Origin: CAYNRE01 sp964399535
GTDB lineage: Bacteria > Planctomycetota > Planctomycetia > Pirellulales > CAYNRE01
Length of the DNA stretch: 64,000 nt
NCBI GenBank assembly: GCA_964399535.1
Contig: CAYNRE010000070.1
Location: forward strand, 599,203-663,202
Direction: 5' to 3'
Program-made: the position numbers and the translations under genes
Shown: positions 31,710-39,620 of the stretch, one piece after another
Layout: the number at the start of each line of letters is the position of its first letter
Numbering within the stretch: position 1 is the first letter of the stretch
Notes under the pieces: generated by a model
The model's input: the letters and a program-made list of their open reading frames with translations, nothing else
Databases searched by the model: none
What the model was told of the DNA's origin: nothing

Positions 31710-32462
31710 ATGGCTGGTCACGAACCGAATTGGATCGCGCGCGCCCCGGCGCCATCGTTGCCGGTGGCACCCTACCCGCAGCCGGCGTCGATGGCTCACG
31801 AGTCGAAGCCGACTCCGCGGCCGGCGCCGCCGGTGGTTGTGGCGCGCCGCGATGGTCGGCATCGATTGCCGGCCCCCGCCTGGCGCTTAGCAACCCGCGA
31901 CCGCCGCATGCCGCGCCGCCTCGACCCAGGGCCGGCGGCCAGCGAGCTCGAGCGCAGCCCCGAGCCGACCACGCTGTTGCTGGTCCTCACTTGCCTTGCC
32001 GCCGTAGCCTGGGGGCTTTGGCAGTGGCAGCACCCAGCCAGCAGGGCCAGGCCGGTGCCGCCCGCCGTGGCCGCCACGCTCGAAGTGCCGCCCTACCACC
32101 AGTTGCCCTCGGGCGAACTGTTGCGCTGGGCCGACGACCCGCGGTTCGAAGTACGCCGACAAGCGGTGCTGGAGTTGGGGCGCCGCGGTTCCCTGGGCGA
32201 GTTGAACCACCTTCGGCGCCATGCCCGGGCCGACGTGCGGGCCGCGGTGCCGACCGCCTTCCTGGCCTGGGGGCCGGCCGCGCATCGCCATATTCCGTGG
32301 CTGGCCGAGGGGCTCCACGACCACGACCCCGCCGTGCGACGACGGACGGCCGGCGCGCTCAACGACCTGGTCCGTCGATTCGGGCCCTATCGCGGCGAGT
32401 TGATCGGCCCCGCACCCGAGGAAGTTCCCGTGCTGGCCGAGCGCCCCCGCGCGCGAGACTAG
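31710..32462 (+). CDS. Membrane protein with HEAT-like repeats
   Basis: A 250-aa protein. The first ~85 residues are Pro/Arg-rich and probably cytoplasmic. One membrane helix follows (about 87-106, TTLLLVLTCLAAVAWGLWQW). The C-terminal part (about 130-230) carries HEAT-like repeats: DPRFEVRRQAVLELGRRGSL, ARADVRAAVPTAFLAWG and HDPAVRRRTAGALNDLVRRF, with the D-x-x-V-R-x-x-A pattern. HEAT repeats mediate protein contacts. Start at the ATG at 31710; the ATG at 31791 is also possible. The gene ends 9 nt from the convergent nucleoside hydrolase gene. Confidence 0.62.
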   Translation: MAGHEPNWIARAPAPSLPVAPYPQPASMAHESKPTPRPAPPVVVARRDGRHRLPAPAWRLATRDRRMPRRLDPGPAASELERSPEPTTLLLVLTCLAAVAWGLWQWQHPASRARPVPPAVAATLEVPPYHQLPSGELLRWADDPRFEVRRQAVLELGRRGSLGELNHLRRHARADVRAAVPTAFLAWGPAAHRHIPWLAEGLHDHDPAVRRRTAGALNDLVRRFGPYRGELIGPAPEEVPVLAERPRARD

Positions 32463-32471
32463 CAGCTCTCG

Positions 32472-33494
32472 CTAGGGCCGCGGCTCAGTGGCGGCGCGGT
32501 CGCCAGAGGCGCCGGCCAGTCGCTCGAGCAATACCGGCTTGAACGCCTCTTGGGGACGAAAGCAGTAAACCACCTCGCGTCCGGCAGGCCCTGCTTCGGC
32601 AATCAAATACGGCTTGGTCTTTCCCGCGGCACGCTCGTCGCTGGTGGCGCGATCGTCGGGCAACTCGCGGATCGCGGCCCGCAGCATCTCGTGCTCGATG
32701 AGCTTGGGGTGGGTTATCCAGCCCGCGGCCAGGGTATCGAACGGATTGAACCCGCGCCGGCTGATGCGGCCTTCCCAGAGCGCAATCCAGTAGCCGCTGG
32801 TGTCGCTGATCCACTTGCCCGATCCGCCCGAGGCCGCCAAGCGGGCCAGGTCGTCGCGGGTAATCCACACGTGCGAGGAAACTTCCCAGGGAGCCAATAC
32901 CAGCCGGATCGGCGCGTCGAGCAGTACCTGCATCGCCGCCGGGTCGAGTTCGAAATTGAAATCGCGATGGGGCAGCACTTGCGTGTCGCTGGACACGAAC
33001 GACTGTCCGGGGCGTCGGCCCGCCACGACCACTACTTGCTCGATCTGGGAGGCCAACTCCGGATTTAGCTCGAGCAGCGTCGCCACGTTGGTCACCGGCC
33101 CCACGGCCAAGATCGAGAGTTTGCCGCGCCCCAGCGCGGCCGCCAGGGCTCGGGTGGCATCGCTGGGCTGGCCTAAGTCGGCCGGTTTGGCCGCCCCCGC
33201 CGCTGGCGCCAGCGGGCGCGGAGCAAACCGCGCGCAAAGCTCGCCCGCCACGCGCATGCCGTGCGACAACGGGGCGTTGCCGTAAACCACGCTAACGCCT
33301 TCGACCGACATCTCGGGCGAGTGAAAGCACTGAATCAGCATTAGCCCATCGTCAACGTCGCTGAGCCCCGTGCCGGGGTCCACATCGAGCCAAACCGGCG
33401 TCTGCGCGGCTGCCGGCGAGAGACTTGCACCAGCCAGCCACAGCAAGCACAGGGCCGCCCCCCGGCGGCCAGAGATTATTCGGGCAAGTTCCAT
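32472..33494 (-). CDS. Nucleoside hydrolase family protein, exported
   Basis: A 340-aa protein with signal peptide (ALCLLWLAGASLSPAAAQ). The nucleoside-hydrolase metal site is seen as LDVDPGTGLSDVDDGLML (D37, D39, D48, D49 as the Asp cluster, with five extra residues between DPG and DD relative to short forms). The second active-site element is DFNFELDPAA, with LAVGPVTNVATLLE in between, all typical of the inosine-uridine hydrolase family. These enzymes split the N-glycosidic bond of nucleosides to base plus ribose. The ATG overlaps the stop of the upstream MtnK-like gene by 19 nt, which suggests translational coupling and linked functions. Confidence 0.87.
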   Translation of the reverse strand: MELARIISGRRGAALCLLWLAGASLSPAAAQTPVWLDVDPGTGLSDVDDGLMLIQCFHSPEMSVEGVSVVYGNAPLSHGMRVAGELCARFAPRPLAPAAGAAKPADLGQPSDATRALAAALGRGKLSILAVGPVTNVATLLELNPELASQIEQVVVVAGRRPGQSFVSSDTQVLPHRDFNFELDPAAMQVLLDAPIRLVLAPWEVSSHVWITRDDLARLAASGGSGKWISDTSGYWIALWEGRISRRGFNPFDTLAAGWITHPKLIEHEMLRAAIRELPDDRATSDERAAGKTKPYLIAEAGPAGREVVYCFRPQEAFKPVLLERLAGASGDRAATEPRP

Positions 33495-34567
33495 AACAGC
33501 TCCCAGTTCGATTCCCTGACCGCACAGCGCGAGCGCGCGAGCAGCTCGGCGCGGAAGCCCACGGGCACCTCCAGCGGAAGTTGTGCCACTCCGATTAGGC
33601 GCCGCATCACCTCGATCCCAGCGAAACGGGCGACCCACTCGCTTTGCACGCTCACAGCCGGCCCGACGGCCGGCAACCCGGTCCGCAGCCCGGCCTCGTA
33701 CCGCTCGAACAGGCCCCGAGCGGTCGCCAGCGGTTGCTGGGCAAGCGCCAGGTGGGCCAAGGCGCAGCCCAGGTCCCACTCGGGCGTGCCATCGTGTCCG
33801 AACTCGGGATCGATCACTCGGAGACCGTCGGCCGTTCGTAGCCAGCTCCCGGGAAAATAGTCGCCGTGCACCAGTAGCGGGCCATCGGCCAGGTAGCGCT
33901 GGCCCGCTGCTTGCACCAGCGCCCGATACGCCTGATCGTGTCGCAATGGCTCGGCCGCGCGAGACAGGCCCGGCTCGATCCTGTCGAGGTTCAGGCCGTT
34001 TTCGGCTTGCAGCGGCAAATCGAAAATGTGCTGGTGATTCAGGGCCCGCATCTGGCGGTTCGGCAGCGGAGGGCGGGGCAGGGGGGCCGTGCCGGCGTGC
34101 AGCGCCACCAGGTATTCGGCCAATTCGTCGATCTCGACCGGGGTCAGCCGATCACCCTGGTAAAGCGAGGTGCAATCGGCAGCGGCCGGAAAGAACTCAA
34201 GCCAGAGCGCGCTCGCCGCGTCGTCGGCGGCCCACAGCCGGGGCATTCGTCGCGACACCCCCTCGAGCGGCGCGATGATTTCGTAGAACTGGTGCTCAGC
34301 GGCCGAACGCCCCCAGGGGGCCGGAATCTGGGGATACTTTTCCACCCAGGGCCGAGCCTGTTTGAGCACCCCGCTGCGCCGGTCGGTCTCGACGCGCAGG
34401 GTCAGGTTCATGTTCCCTTCCCCCGCCCGGGCGACCGCCAGTACCCGCTCGTTCTCGGCCAGCCAGTGGCGCTTTTGGAGAAATTCGGCAGTCCCGGCCA
34501 GGTCGTCGGCCGATAGCCAGGGGAACCCCGGATGCTGGGCGATCCAGAGGGCGCGGGGGTCGCTCAT
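33476..34567 (-). CDS. MtnK-like (methylthioribose kinase family) phosphotransferase
   Basis: A 363-aa APH-fold kinase closest in my reading to S-methyl-5-thioribose kinases. The N lobe has GEGNMNLTLRV and VLKQARPWVEKYP, close to the MtnK pattern. The catalytic loop is LLVHGDYFPGSWL (H234, D236, with Ser instead of the usual Asn), and RVIDPEFGHDGTPEWDLG supplies the metal-binding Asp D253; MtnK has the same VIDPEF element. MtnK phosphorylates methylthioribose in methionine salvage. The other salvage genes are not here. The substrate might be another pentose derivative, perhaps the sugar released by the overlapping nucleoside hydrolase. Start ATG at 34567; the long upstream extension is unlikely. 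Confidence 0.72.
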   Translation of the reverse strand: MSDPRALWIAQHPGFPWLSADDLAGTAEFLQKRHWLAENERVLAVARAGEGNMNLTLRVETDRRSGVLKQARPWVEKYPQIPAPWGRSAAEHQFYEIIAPLEGVSRRMPRLWAADDAASALWLEFFPAAADCTSLYQGDRLTPVEIDELAEYLVALHAGTAPLPRPPLPNRQMRALNHQHIFDLPLQAENGLNLDRIEPGLSRAAEPLRHDQAYRALVQAAGQRYLADGPLLVHGDYFPGSWLRTADGLRVIDPEFGHDGTPEWDLGCALAHLALAQQPLATARGLFERYEAGLRTGLPAVGPAVSVQSEWVARFAGIEVMRRLIGVAQLPLEVPVGFRAELLARSRCAVRESNWELLWNLPE

Positions 34568-34889
34568 GGGCAGGGGGCCCGGTTGGCTCGTGGTCGCGGT
34601 TTGGACAGGGGCAGAATTCCAGCCTTTGGAACCGCCACCCGTTGGCGGGGAACTGATCGTAGCCTCGGCCCCGCCGTGCGACAAACCGGCCCCCCGCCCC
34701 ACACCGGGGTTGCCGTTGCTACCACGGCTCACCTTGCGGCCAGTGCGGGTTGACGCTGCCGGGGGGATGACTAGACTGAGGGGCTTAAGCCTCGGCCCAC
34801 CGGCCAGGCTGCCGTACGCTCGTAGCTTGGATGTTCCGAGCCCGGTGAGCGTTTCGCCACGGCAGAACCCGTTAGCAAAGATAGTCGCC
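34568..34889. other. Divergent intergenic region before rpmF
   Basis: About 320 nt between the leftward MtnK-like gene and rightward rpmF. It should contain both promoters. I see no gene, clear hairpin or known regulatory leader. Confidence 0.35.
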
Positions 34890-35069
34890 ATGGCCGTACC
34901 CAAACGTCGCCAGTCCAACGCCCGCACCGGATCGCGCCGCGCTCAGGACTTCAAAAAACCGAAGCAACTGACCTACTGCCCGCAGTGCAGCACCGCGCTG
35001 CCGACCCATACCGTGTGCCCCAACTGCGGGTTTTACATGGGCCGGGTCGTGGTGGAATCGGGCGAGTAG
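34890..35069 (+). CDS. rpmF: 50S ribosomal protein L32
   Basis: A 59-aa protein with the complete L32 signature: MAVPKRRQSNARTGSRRAQD at the N terminus and the zinc ribbon with CPQCS and CPNCGFYMGR (four Cys, so the zinc-binding form). A structural component of the large ribosomal subunit. It heads a run with fabD, fabG, acpP and fabF, matching the common bacterial linkage of rpmF to fatty acid synthesis; plsX and fabH, which often lie between rpmF and fabD, are absent. Confidence 0.97.
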   Translation: MAVPKRRQSNARTGSRRAQDFKKPKQLTYCPQCSTALPTHTVCPNCGFYMGRVVVESGE

Positions 35070-35244
35070 CTCGCCTGAAAGCAGCCGGCCGCTCGGCACG
35101 CCCCTCGGCGCATTGCGGGGCCGCCGGGGGTTGTCAGCGGCGAATCGCTGGCCCAAGCTGGGCCCAACGGATCGTTCGCAAGCGCGCCGCCGGCCGACCG
35201 CGGTGGTTTCGACCCCCCTCGGACTCCTGCTCGGGAACCTCGTG

Positions 35245-36156
35245 GTGAGCAAAATCGCTTTCCTCTTTCCGGGCCAAGGAGCGCAAAGCGTGGGCATGGG
35301 CCGCGCATGGGCCGAAGCTTGCCCCGCGGCTCGCAGGCTCTTCGACCGCGCCAGCGAAATTCTGGGCTACGACCTGGCCAAGCTTTGCTTTGAGGGGCCG
35401 GCCGATCAGCTCGATTCCACGGTCTGCAGCCAGCCTGCCTTGTTCGTCGCCAGCCTGGCGGCCCTCGAAGTGCTTCGCCATGATTCGCCCGAGGTGGTGC
35501 TCTCTTGCGAGGGCGCCGCGGGGCTGAGCCTGGGTGAGTACACCGCCCTGGTTTTTGCCGGGGCACTCGATTTCGAGACCGGGCTGCGCCTGGTGCAAGA
35601 GCGCGGCGCGGCCATGCAAGACGCCGCCGACGAAGTTCCCAGCGGCATGGTGAGCGTGCTGGGGCTGGAGCGGGTGCAGGTCGAACAACTCTGCGGCCAG
35701 GCCCGCGGCGATGGCGTGTTGGAAATCGCCAATCTGCTTTGCCCGGGCAACATCGTCATCTCGGGAACCGTGACGGCCTGCGAACGGGCAGCCGACCTGG
35801 CCGAGCCGGCCGGAGCCATGAAGGCCCTGCCCCTGGCCGTGGCCGGGGCGTTTCATACCTCGATTATGCAGCCCGCCGTGGCCCGGCTGACCAAGGCGCT
35901 CGCCGAAACCGACTTCCGCCAACCGCGCATTCCCGTGGTTTCCAATGTCGATGCCCGGCCCCACGACGACCCCGAGGAAATCCGCCAGTTGCTGGTGCGG
36001 CAAGTCGTTTCCCCGGTCCGCTGGGAAGACTCGATGCGCTACTTGCTCGCCGGCGGCTACGACCAGTTTTACGAAGTTGGGCCTGGCCGGGTATTGCGCG
36101 GCCTGCTGAAGCGAATCGACCGCAAGGCAAGCTGCTTGGGTGTGGCCGGCAGCTAG
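35245..36156 (+). CDS. fabD: Malonyl CoA-acyl carrier protein transacylase
   Basis: A 303-aa enzyme that moves the malonyl group from CoA to ACP, supplying the elongation unit for fatty acid synthesis. The GTG at 35245 yields the standard N terminus (M)SKIAFLFPGQGAQSVGMG; another GTG lies one codon earlier. The active-site Ser is S95 in AAGLSLGEYTAL, and the partner His is in VAGAFHTSIM. FYEVGPGRVLRGLLKR closes the domain as expected. It lies 175 nt after rpmF and 80 nt before fabG, with all genes in the same direction. Confidence 0.95.
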   Translation: MSKIAFLFPGQGAQSVGMGRAWAEACPAARRLFDRASEILGYDLAKLCFEGPADQLDSTVCSQPALFVASLAALEVLRHDSPEVVLSCEGAAGLSLGEYTALVFAGALDFETGLRLVQERGAAMQDAADEVPSGMVSVLGLERVQVEQLCGQARGDGVLEIANLLCPGNIVISGTVTACERAADLAEPAGAMKALPLAVAGAFHTSIMQPAVARLTKALAETDFRQPRIPVVSNVDARPHDDPEEIRQLLVRQVVSPVRWEDSMRYLLAGGYDQFYEVGPGRVLRGLLKRIDRKASCLGVAGS

Positions 36157-36236
36157 CAGATCGTTCGAACCGCCAGCGGCCGGTTGCCGCGTCGCACCCC
36201 TGTTCGCCAGGTTTCCCCTAGCAACGAGGCGCACGA

Positions 36237-37007
36237 ATGCCCGTGCCTGAAGCCGGCTTGTTGACCGTCGACTTGGCGGGCCATTCGGCCCTGGTGACCG
36301 GAGCCTCGCGCGGGCTGGGCCGGGCCATTGCCCTGGGGCTCGCCCGTTGCGGAGCCCGAGTGGCCTGCGTGGCTCGCGATGGCGACCGGCTGGACCAAAC
36401 CGTGGCCGACATTCAAGCCCAGGGGGGCCAGGCCCACGCGCTTCCCTGCGACATTACCCAGCCCCAAGACGTGGCCCGGGTGGTCCAGGCCGTGCTCGAG
36501 CGGTTCGACAAGCTTCAGATTCTGGTGAACAACGCGGGCGTTACCCGCGACGGGCTCGTGGCCCGCATGAGCGACGAGCAATGGGACGCCGTGCTCGACA
36601 CCAACCTGCGGTCGGCCTTCTGGTTCATTCGCGCGGTAACCCGGCCCATGATGCAGGGGCGTTACGGGCGGATTGTGAACCTGTCGAGCGTATCGGGGCT
36701 GCGCGGCAACGCCGGCCAGGCCAATTACGCCGCCTCGAAGGCCGGGCTGATCGGCCTGACCCGGAGCGTGGCCAAGGAGCTGGCCAGCCGCAATATTACG
36801 GTCAACGCCGTGGCCCCCGGGTTCATCGAAACCGACATGACGCGTGCCCTGGGCGAGGCAGCCCAGGCCCAGATCGTGCAGCACGTGCCGCTGCAGCGCT
36901 TGGGCAGTCCCGGCGAAATCGCCGACGCGGTGATCTACCTGGCCAGCCCCGCCGCGGCCTATGTGACCGGACAAGTGCTCTCGGTCGATGGGGGCCTCAC
37001 CGGCTAG
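36237..37007 (+). CDS. fabG: 3-oxoacyl-ACP reductase FabG
   Basis: A 256-aa short-chain dehydrogenase that reduces 3-oxoacyl-ACP with NADPH. The cofactor loop is TGASRGLGRA (residues 21-30), NNAG lies at 98-101, and the catalytic residues are S151 (NLSSVSG), Y164 and K168 (QANYAASKAG). The C-terminal VTGQVLSVDGGLTG is typical of FabG. The protein is about 10 residues longer than E. coli FabG at its N terminus. Start at ATG 36237 with an AACGAGG ribosome site. Confidence 0.93.
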   Translation: MPVPEAGLLTVDLAGHSALVTGASRGLGRAIALGLARCGARVACVARDGDRLDQTVADIQAQGGQAHALPCDITQPQDVARVVQAVLERFDKLQILVNNAGVTRDGLVARMSDEQWDAVLDTNLRSAFWFIRAVTRPMMQGRYGRIVNLSSVSGLRGNAGQANYAASKAGLIGLTRSVAKELASRNITVNAVAPGFIETDMTRALGEAAQAQIVQHVPLQRLGSPGEIADAVIYLASPAAAYVTGQVLSVDGGLTG

Positions 37008-37488
37008 AGCGCACTGGGCGATGGCCCCCCCGGGCGCCGACTGCAACCGGGCTCGTCGCGGGCCACGCTCGACGCGCCCCCCCCGCGGCGCGGCCCGTGG
37101 TTCGGTTTTTTTCCGTGTGACAAATCGGCCCGTTTTCCGCCCGTAGGGCTGGGCAGGTCGTATTTACAGGCCCTGGGAAAACCGCTATATCTTCACCGGT
37201 CTTACGGCGTCTTACCCATTTTCACTCAGGCCAAGTGCTTGGTGCCAAAGCGGGTTTCGACCCCCGGGGTGACTGAACCCGGGCCGGAGGGCAACTCAAG
37301 CGACAGGCTGGGAAGCCGAGTTCGTTGGGTACGTTCACTAAAAACACTCGCCGGTTGTGTAGTTCCGGTGCTGCCCCGCGTGGGTGGCCCGGGGGCAAAT
37401 CTGGGGGGCGCGGGGCAGCCGTGGGTCGGCGCCCGCCAAGCCCAACCAGCCGCCCCGCAGCCGGTTTAGCACTAGGAGGGCCCGCAAG
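37008..37488. other. Intergenic region before acpP with possible terminator
   Basis: About 480 nt without a supported gene. A T-run (37106-37112) follows a CGGGCC...GGCCCG stem with a long loop (37059-37097), a weak candidate for a factor-independent terminator after fabG. The remainder likely holds a separate acpP promoter, fitting the high expression normally needed for ACP; I could not pick out the hexamers with confidence. Confidence 0.35.
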
Positions 37489-37725
37489 GTGGCCTCTGTC
37501 GCGCAGCGCGTTATCGAAATCGTGGCCGAACAACTCGGCGTCAACAAGGAACAGATCACCGGGGAAACCCACTTCGTCAACGACTTGGGTGCCGACTCGC
37601 TCGACACGGTCGAACTGGTGATGGAGCTGGAAGAAGAGTTCGACATCAACATTCCCGACGACGCGGCCGAAAAGATTCAGACCGTCGGCCAGGCCATCGA
37701 GTACATCGAAAAGACACAGCAGTAG
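37489..37725 (+). CDS. acpP: Acyl carrier protein
   Basis: A 78-aa acyl carrier protein. The GTG at 37489 has AGGAGG 9 nt upstream and gives (M)ASVAQRVIEIVAEQLGV. The phosphopantetheine attachment site is the Ser of LGADSLDTVELVMELEEEF, and the usual acidic helix follows (IPDDAAEKIQTVGQAIEYIE). It carries the growing chain during fatty acid synthesis and lies 19 nt before fabF, so the two are surely co-transcribed. The longer ATG frame upstream is not plausible. Confidence 0.96.
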   Translation: MASVAQRVIEIVAEQLGVNKEQITGETHFVNDLGADSLDTVELVMELEEEFDINIPDDAAEKIQTVGQAIEYIEKTQQ

Positions 37726-37744
37726 GAACCTTTGGGTCTTCGCG

Positions 37745-38995
37745 ATGAAACGGCGCGTAGTGATCACCGGGCTCGGCGCGGTCACTTCGCTCGGCTGTCA
37801 GGTGGAAGATCTCTGGCAACGGATCTGCCGGGGAGAAAGCGGGATTCGCGAGATTCGCTCCTTCGATACCACCGGGTTCAAGGTGCGGATCGGCGGGGAA
37901 ATCGTCGACTGGAATACCGACGGTTACCTGCCCGCGAAGGAGGCCAAGCGCCTCGACCTGTTTACGCAATACGCGATCGTGGCTGCCACCGACGCGGTGC
38001 GTGACTCAGGGCTCGATTTCTCCCAGGAAGATCCCTTTGCCTGCGGGGTCATCCTCGGCACCGGCGTGGGCGGCTTGCACGAAATTGAAGCGCAGCACAC
38101 CCGGCTGCTCGAAAAAGGCCCCGACAAGGTCTCGGCCTTCACCATTCCCAAGCTGATGGTCAACGCCGCCTGCGGGCAGATTTCCATCCAGTTTGGGCTG
38201 CGCGGGCCCAGCGCCGCGGTGGCCACGGCCTGTGCTAGCGCCACCAACGCCATTGGCGATTCGATGAAGGCCATTCAGTACGGCGACGCCGATCTGATGG
38301 TCACCGGCGGGGCCGAGGCGGCCCTCACACCCATGGGCATCAGCGGCTTCGCCTCGATGCGGGCCCTGGCCGCGCGGAACGACGACCCCACCACCGCCAG
38401 CCGGCCCTTCGACGCTGACCGCGAAGGGTTCGTCCTCAGCGAGGGCGCGGGAATCCTGGTGCTCGAGGAATACGAGCATGCCCGCGCTCGCGGTGCGCGA
38501 ATCTATTGCGAACTGCTGGGCTATGGAGTGAGCGCCGATGCCGGGCACATCACCCAGCCCGACGAAGAAGGGGCCGGCGCCGGCCGGGCCATGAATCGGG
38601 CCTTGGCCGACGCTCAAATCGATCCCAGCCAGGTGGACTACATCAACGCCCACGGCACTGGCACGCAACTGGGCGACCTGGCCGAAACCCGCTCGATCAA
38701 GCGGGTGTTTGGCGCGGCGGCCCCGGGGCTGAGCATTTCCAGCACCAAGAGCCAACTCGGGCACCTGCTGGGCGCCAGCGGCGGGGTGGAAATGGTGCTC
38801 ACCGCCCTGGCCATTCGCGACGGGCTGATTCCCCCCACGATCAATCTCGATCGGCCCGATCCCGAGTGCGACCTAGACTACACGCCCCATCAGCCGCGCG
38901 AGCGCCGGGTGCGATTCGCCATGAGCAACAGCTTCGGCTTCGGCGGGCACAACGCCACGCTCCTGGCCGGCCAACTGCGCAACGGGCAACATTAG
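37745..38995 (+). CDS. fabF: 3-oxoacyl-ACP synthase II
   Basis: A 416-aa beta-ketoacyl-ACP synthase II. The catalytic triad is C163 (ATACASATNA), H303 (NAHGTGT) and H340 with K335 (STKSQLGHLLGASG). The N terminus MKRRVVITGLGAVTSLG and C terminus MSNSFGFGGHNATLLA are standard for FabF. It condenses malonyl-ACP with acyl-ACP. It is the last gene of the fab group; its start is 19 nt after acpP. Confidence 0.96.
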   Translation: MKRRVVITGLGAVTSLGCQVEDLWQRICRGESGIREIRSFDTTGFKVRIGGEIVDWNTDGYLPAKEAKRLDLFTQYAIVAATDAVRDSGLDFSQEDPFACGVILGTGVGGLHEIEAQHTRLLEKGPDKVSAFTIPKLMVNAACGQISIQFGLRGPSAAVATACASATNAIGDSMKAIQYGDADLMVTGGAEAALTPMGISGFASMRALAARNDDPTTASRPFDADREGFVLSEGAGILVLEEYEHARARGARIYCELLGYGVSADAGHITQPDEEGAGAGRAMNRALADAQIDPSQVDYINAHGTGTQLGDLAETRSIKRVFGAAAPGLSISSTKSQLGHLLGASGGVEMVLTALAIRDGLIPPTINLDRPDPECDLDYTPHQPRERRVRFAMSNSFGFGGHNATLLAGQLRNGQH

Positions 38996-39067
38996 CGAGC
39001 GCCGGCTGCGGCTTGCGGCCCGTCCCGTCAGTAAAGGGAAAGTCTCCAAGAACGGCGTCGCCCCGTG

Positions 39068-39325
39068 TCATGGCCGGCACGGATCTAGTTCGTTGTAGAT
39101 GTCCATCTCGGGGTCATCCCAGCCCGCTCGCTTGCCCGCCTCAGTCAGTTAATCTCGCTTTTGTTCGGGCGTCAGCGGGCCGTCGTCCAATAAGTGTTGC
39201 AGGCGCTGATAGGTCTCCGCCCGCAATCGGACCAAGTGTTCTTGCGTTACCGGGTCGACCAGTTCGACTGGCCCACCGGTCGCATGAATTGCCCGGCGTT
39301 GCTCAGGTGTGATTTCAGTCGCCAT
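39068..39325 (-). pseudogene. Broken antitoxin-like gene (planctomycete type)
   Basis: Read on the minus strand from the ATG at 39325, 58 codons (MATEITPEQRRAIHATGGPV, then LVDPVTQEHLVRLRAETYQR) end at an in-frame TAA (39149-39151). The same frame then continues for another 26 codons (LTEAGKRAGWDDPEMDIYNE, LDPCRP) to a TGA at 39068. Start-to-end this matches a small antitoxin-like family I know from planctomycetes, usually about 80 aa, ending in GWDDPEM(D)-Y and commonly paired with a PemK/MazF-type toxin. The internal stop indicates a nonsense mutation. No toxin gene follows: fabF ends only 72 nt away. The rest of 38996-39620 shows nothing else. Confidence 0.7.
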
Positions 39326-39620
39326 GCGAAACCCACCCTGGACCGCAATCCGTCACGGCGGGCCGACGGCACCAATTCCGCGTGCCGGCTGCGAGGATCG
39401 CGTCCGCTGGTCAGTGCCACTGGCGAACCCAGTTGATCCCAGGCTTGCACGTTTTTAATTGGCGCGACTGGCTTCGCCAGGGTTCAGAACGGAGAATCAC
39501 GGGCGATCTGAACACGGATGGCATCGCTGGAAAGGCAGCCGCGGTTTATCGGATCCTGGTACAAGCACGCGATATCAAGCAGTCAAGCACCGGCAGAGCC
39601 GATTCAGAAGGGGGCGCCTA

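Noticed and set aside
35134..36234. Minus-strand frame opposite fabD
   Set aside because: fabD is unmistakable on the plus strand (GLSLGEYTAL), and the antisense frame has no ribosome site or similarity.
37059..37112. Strong terminator after fabG
   Set aside because: The stem is only 6 bp with a 27-nt loop; I mention it in the gap entry but do not list it as a terminator.
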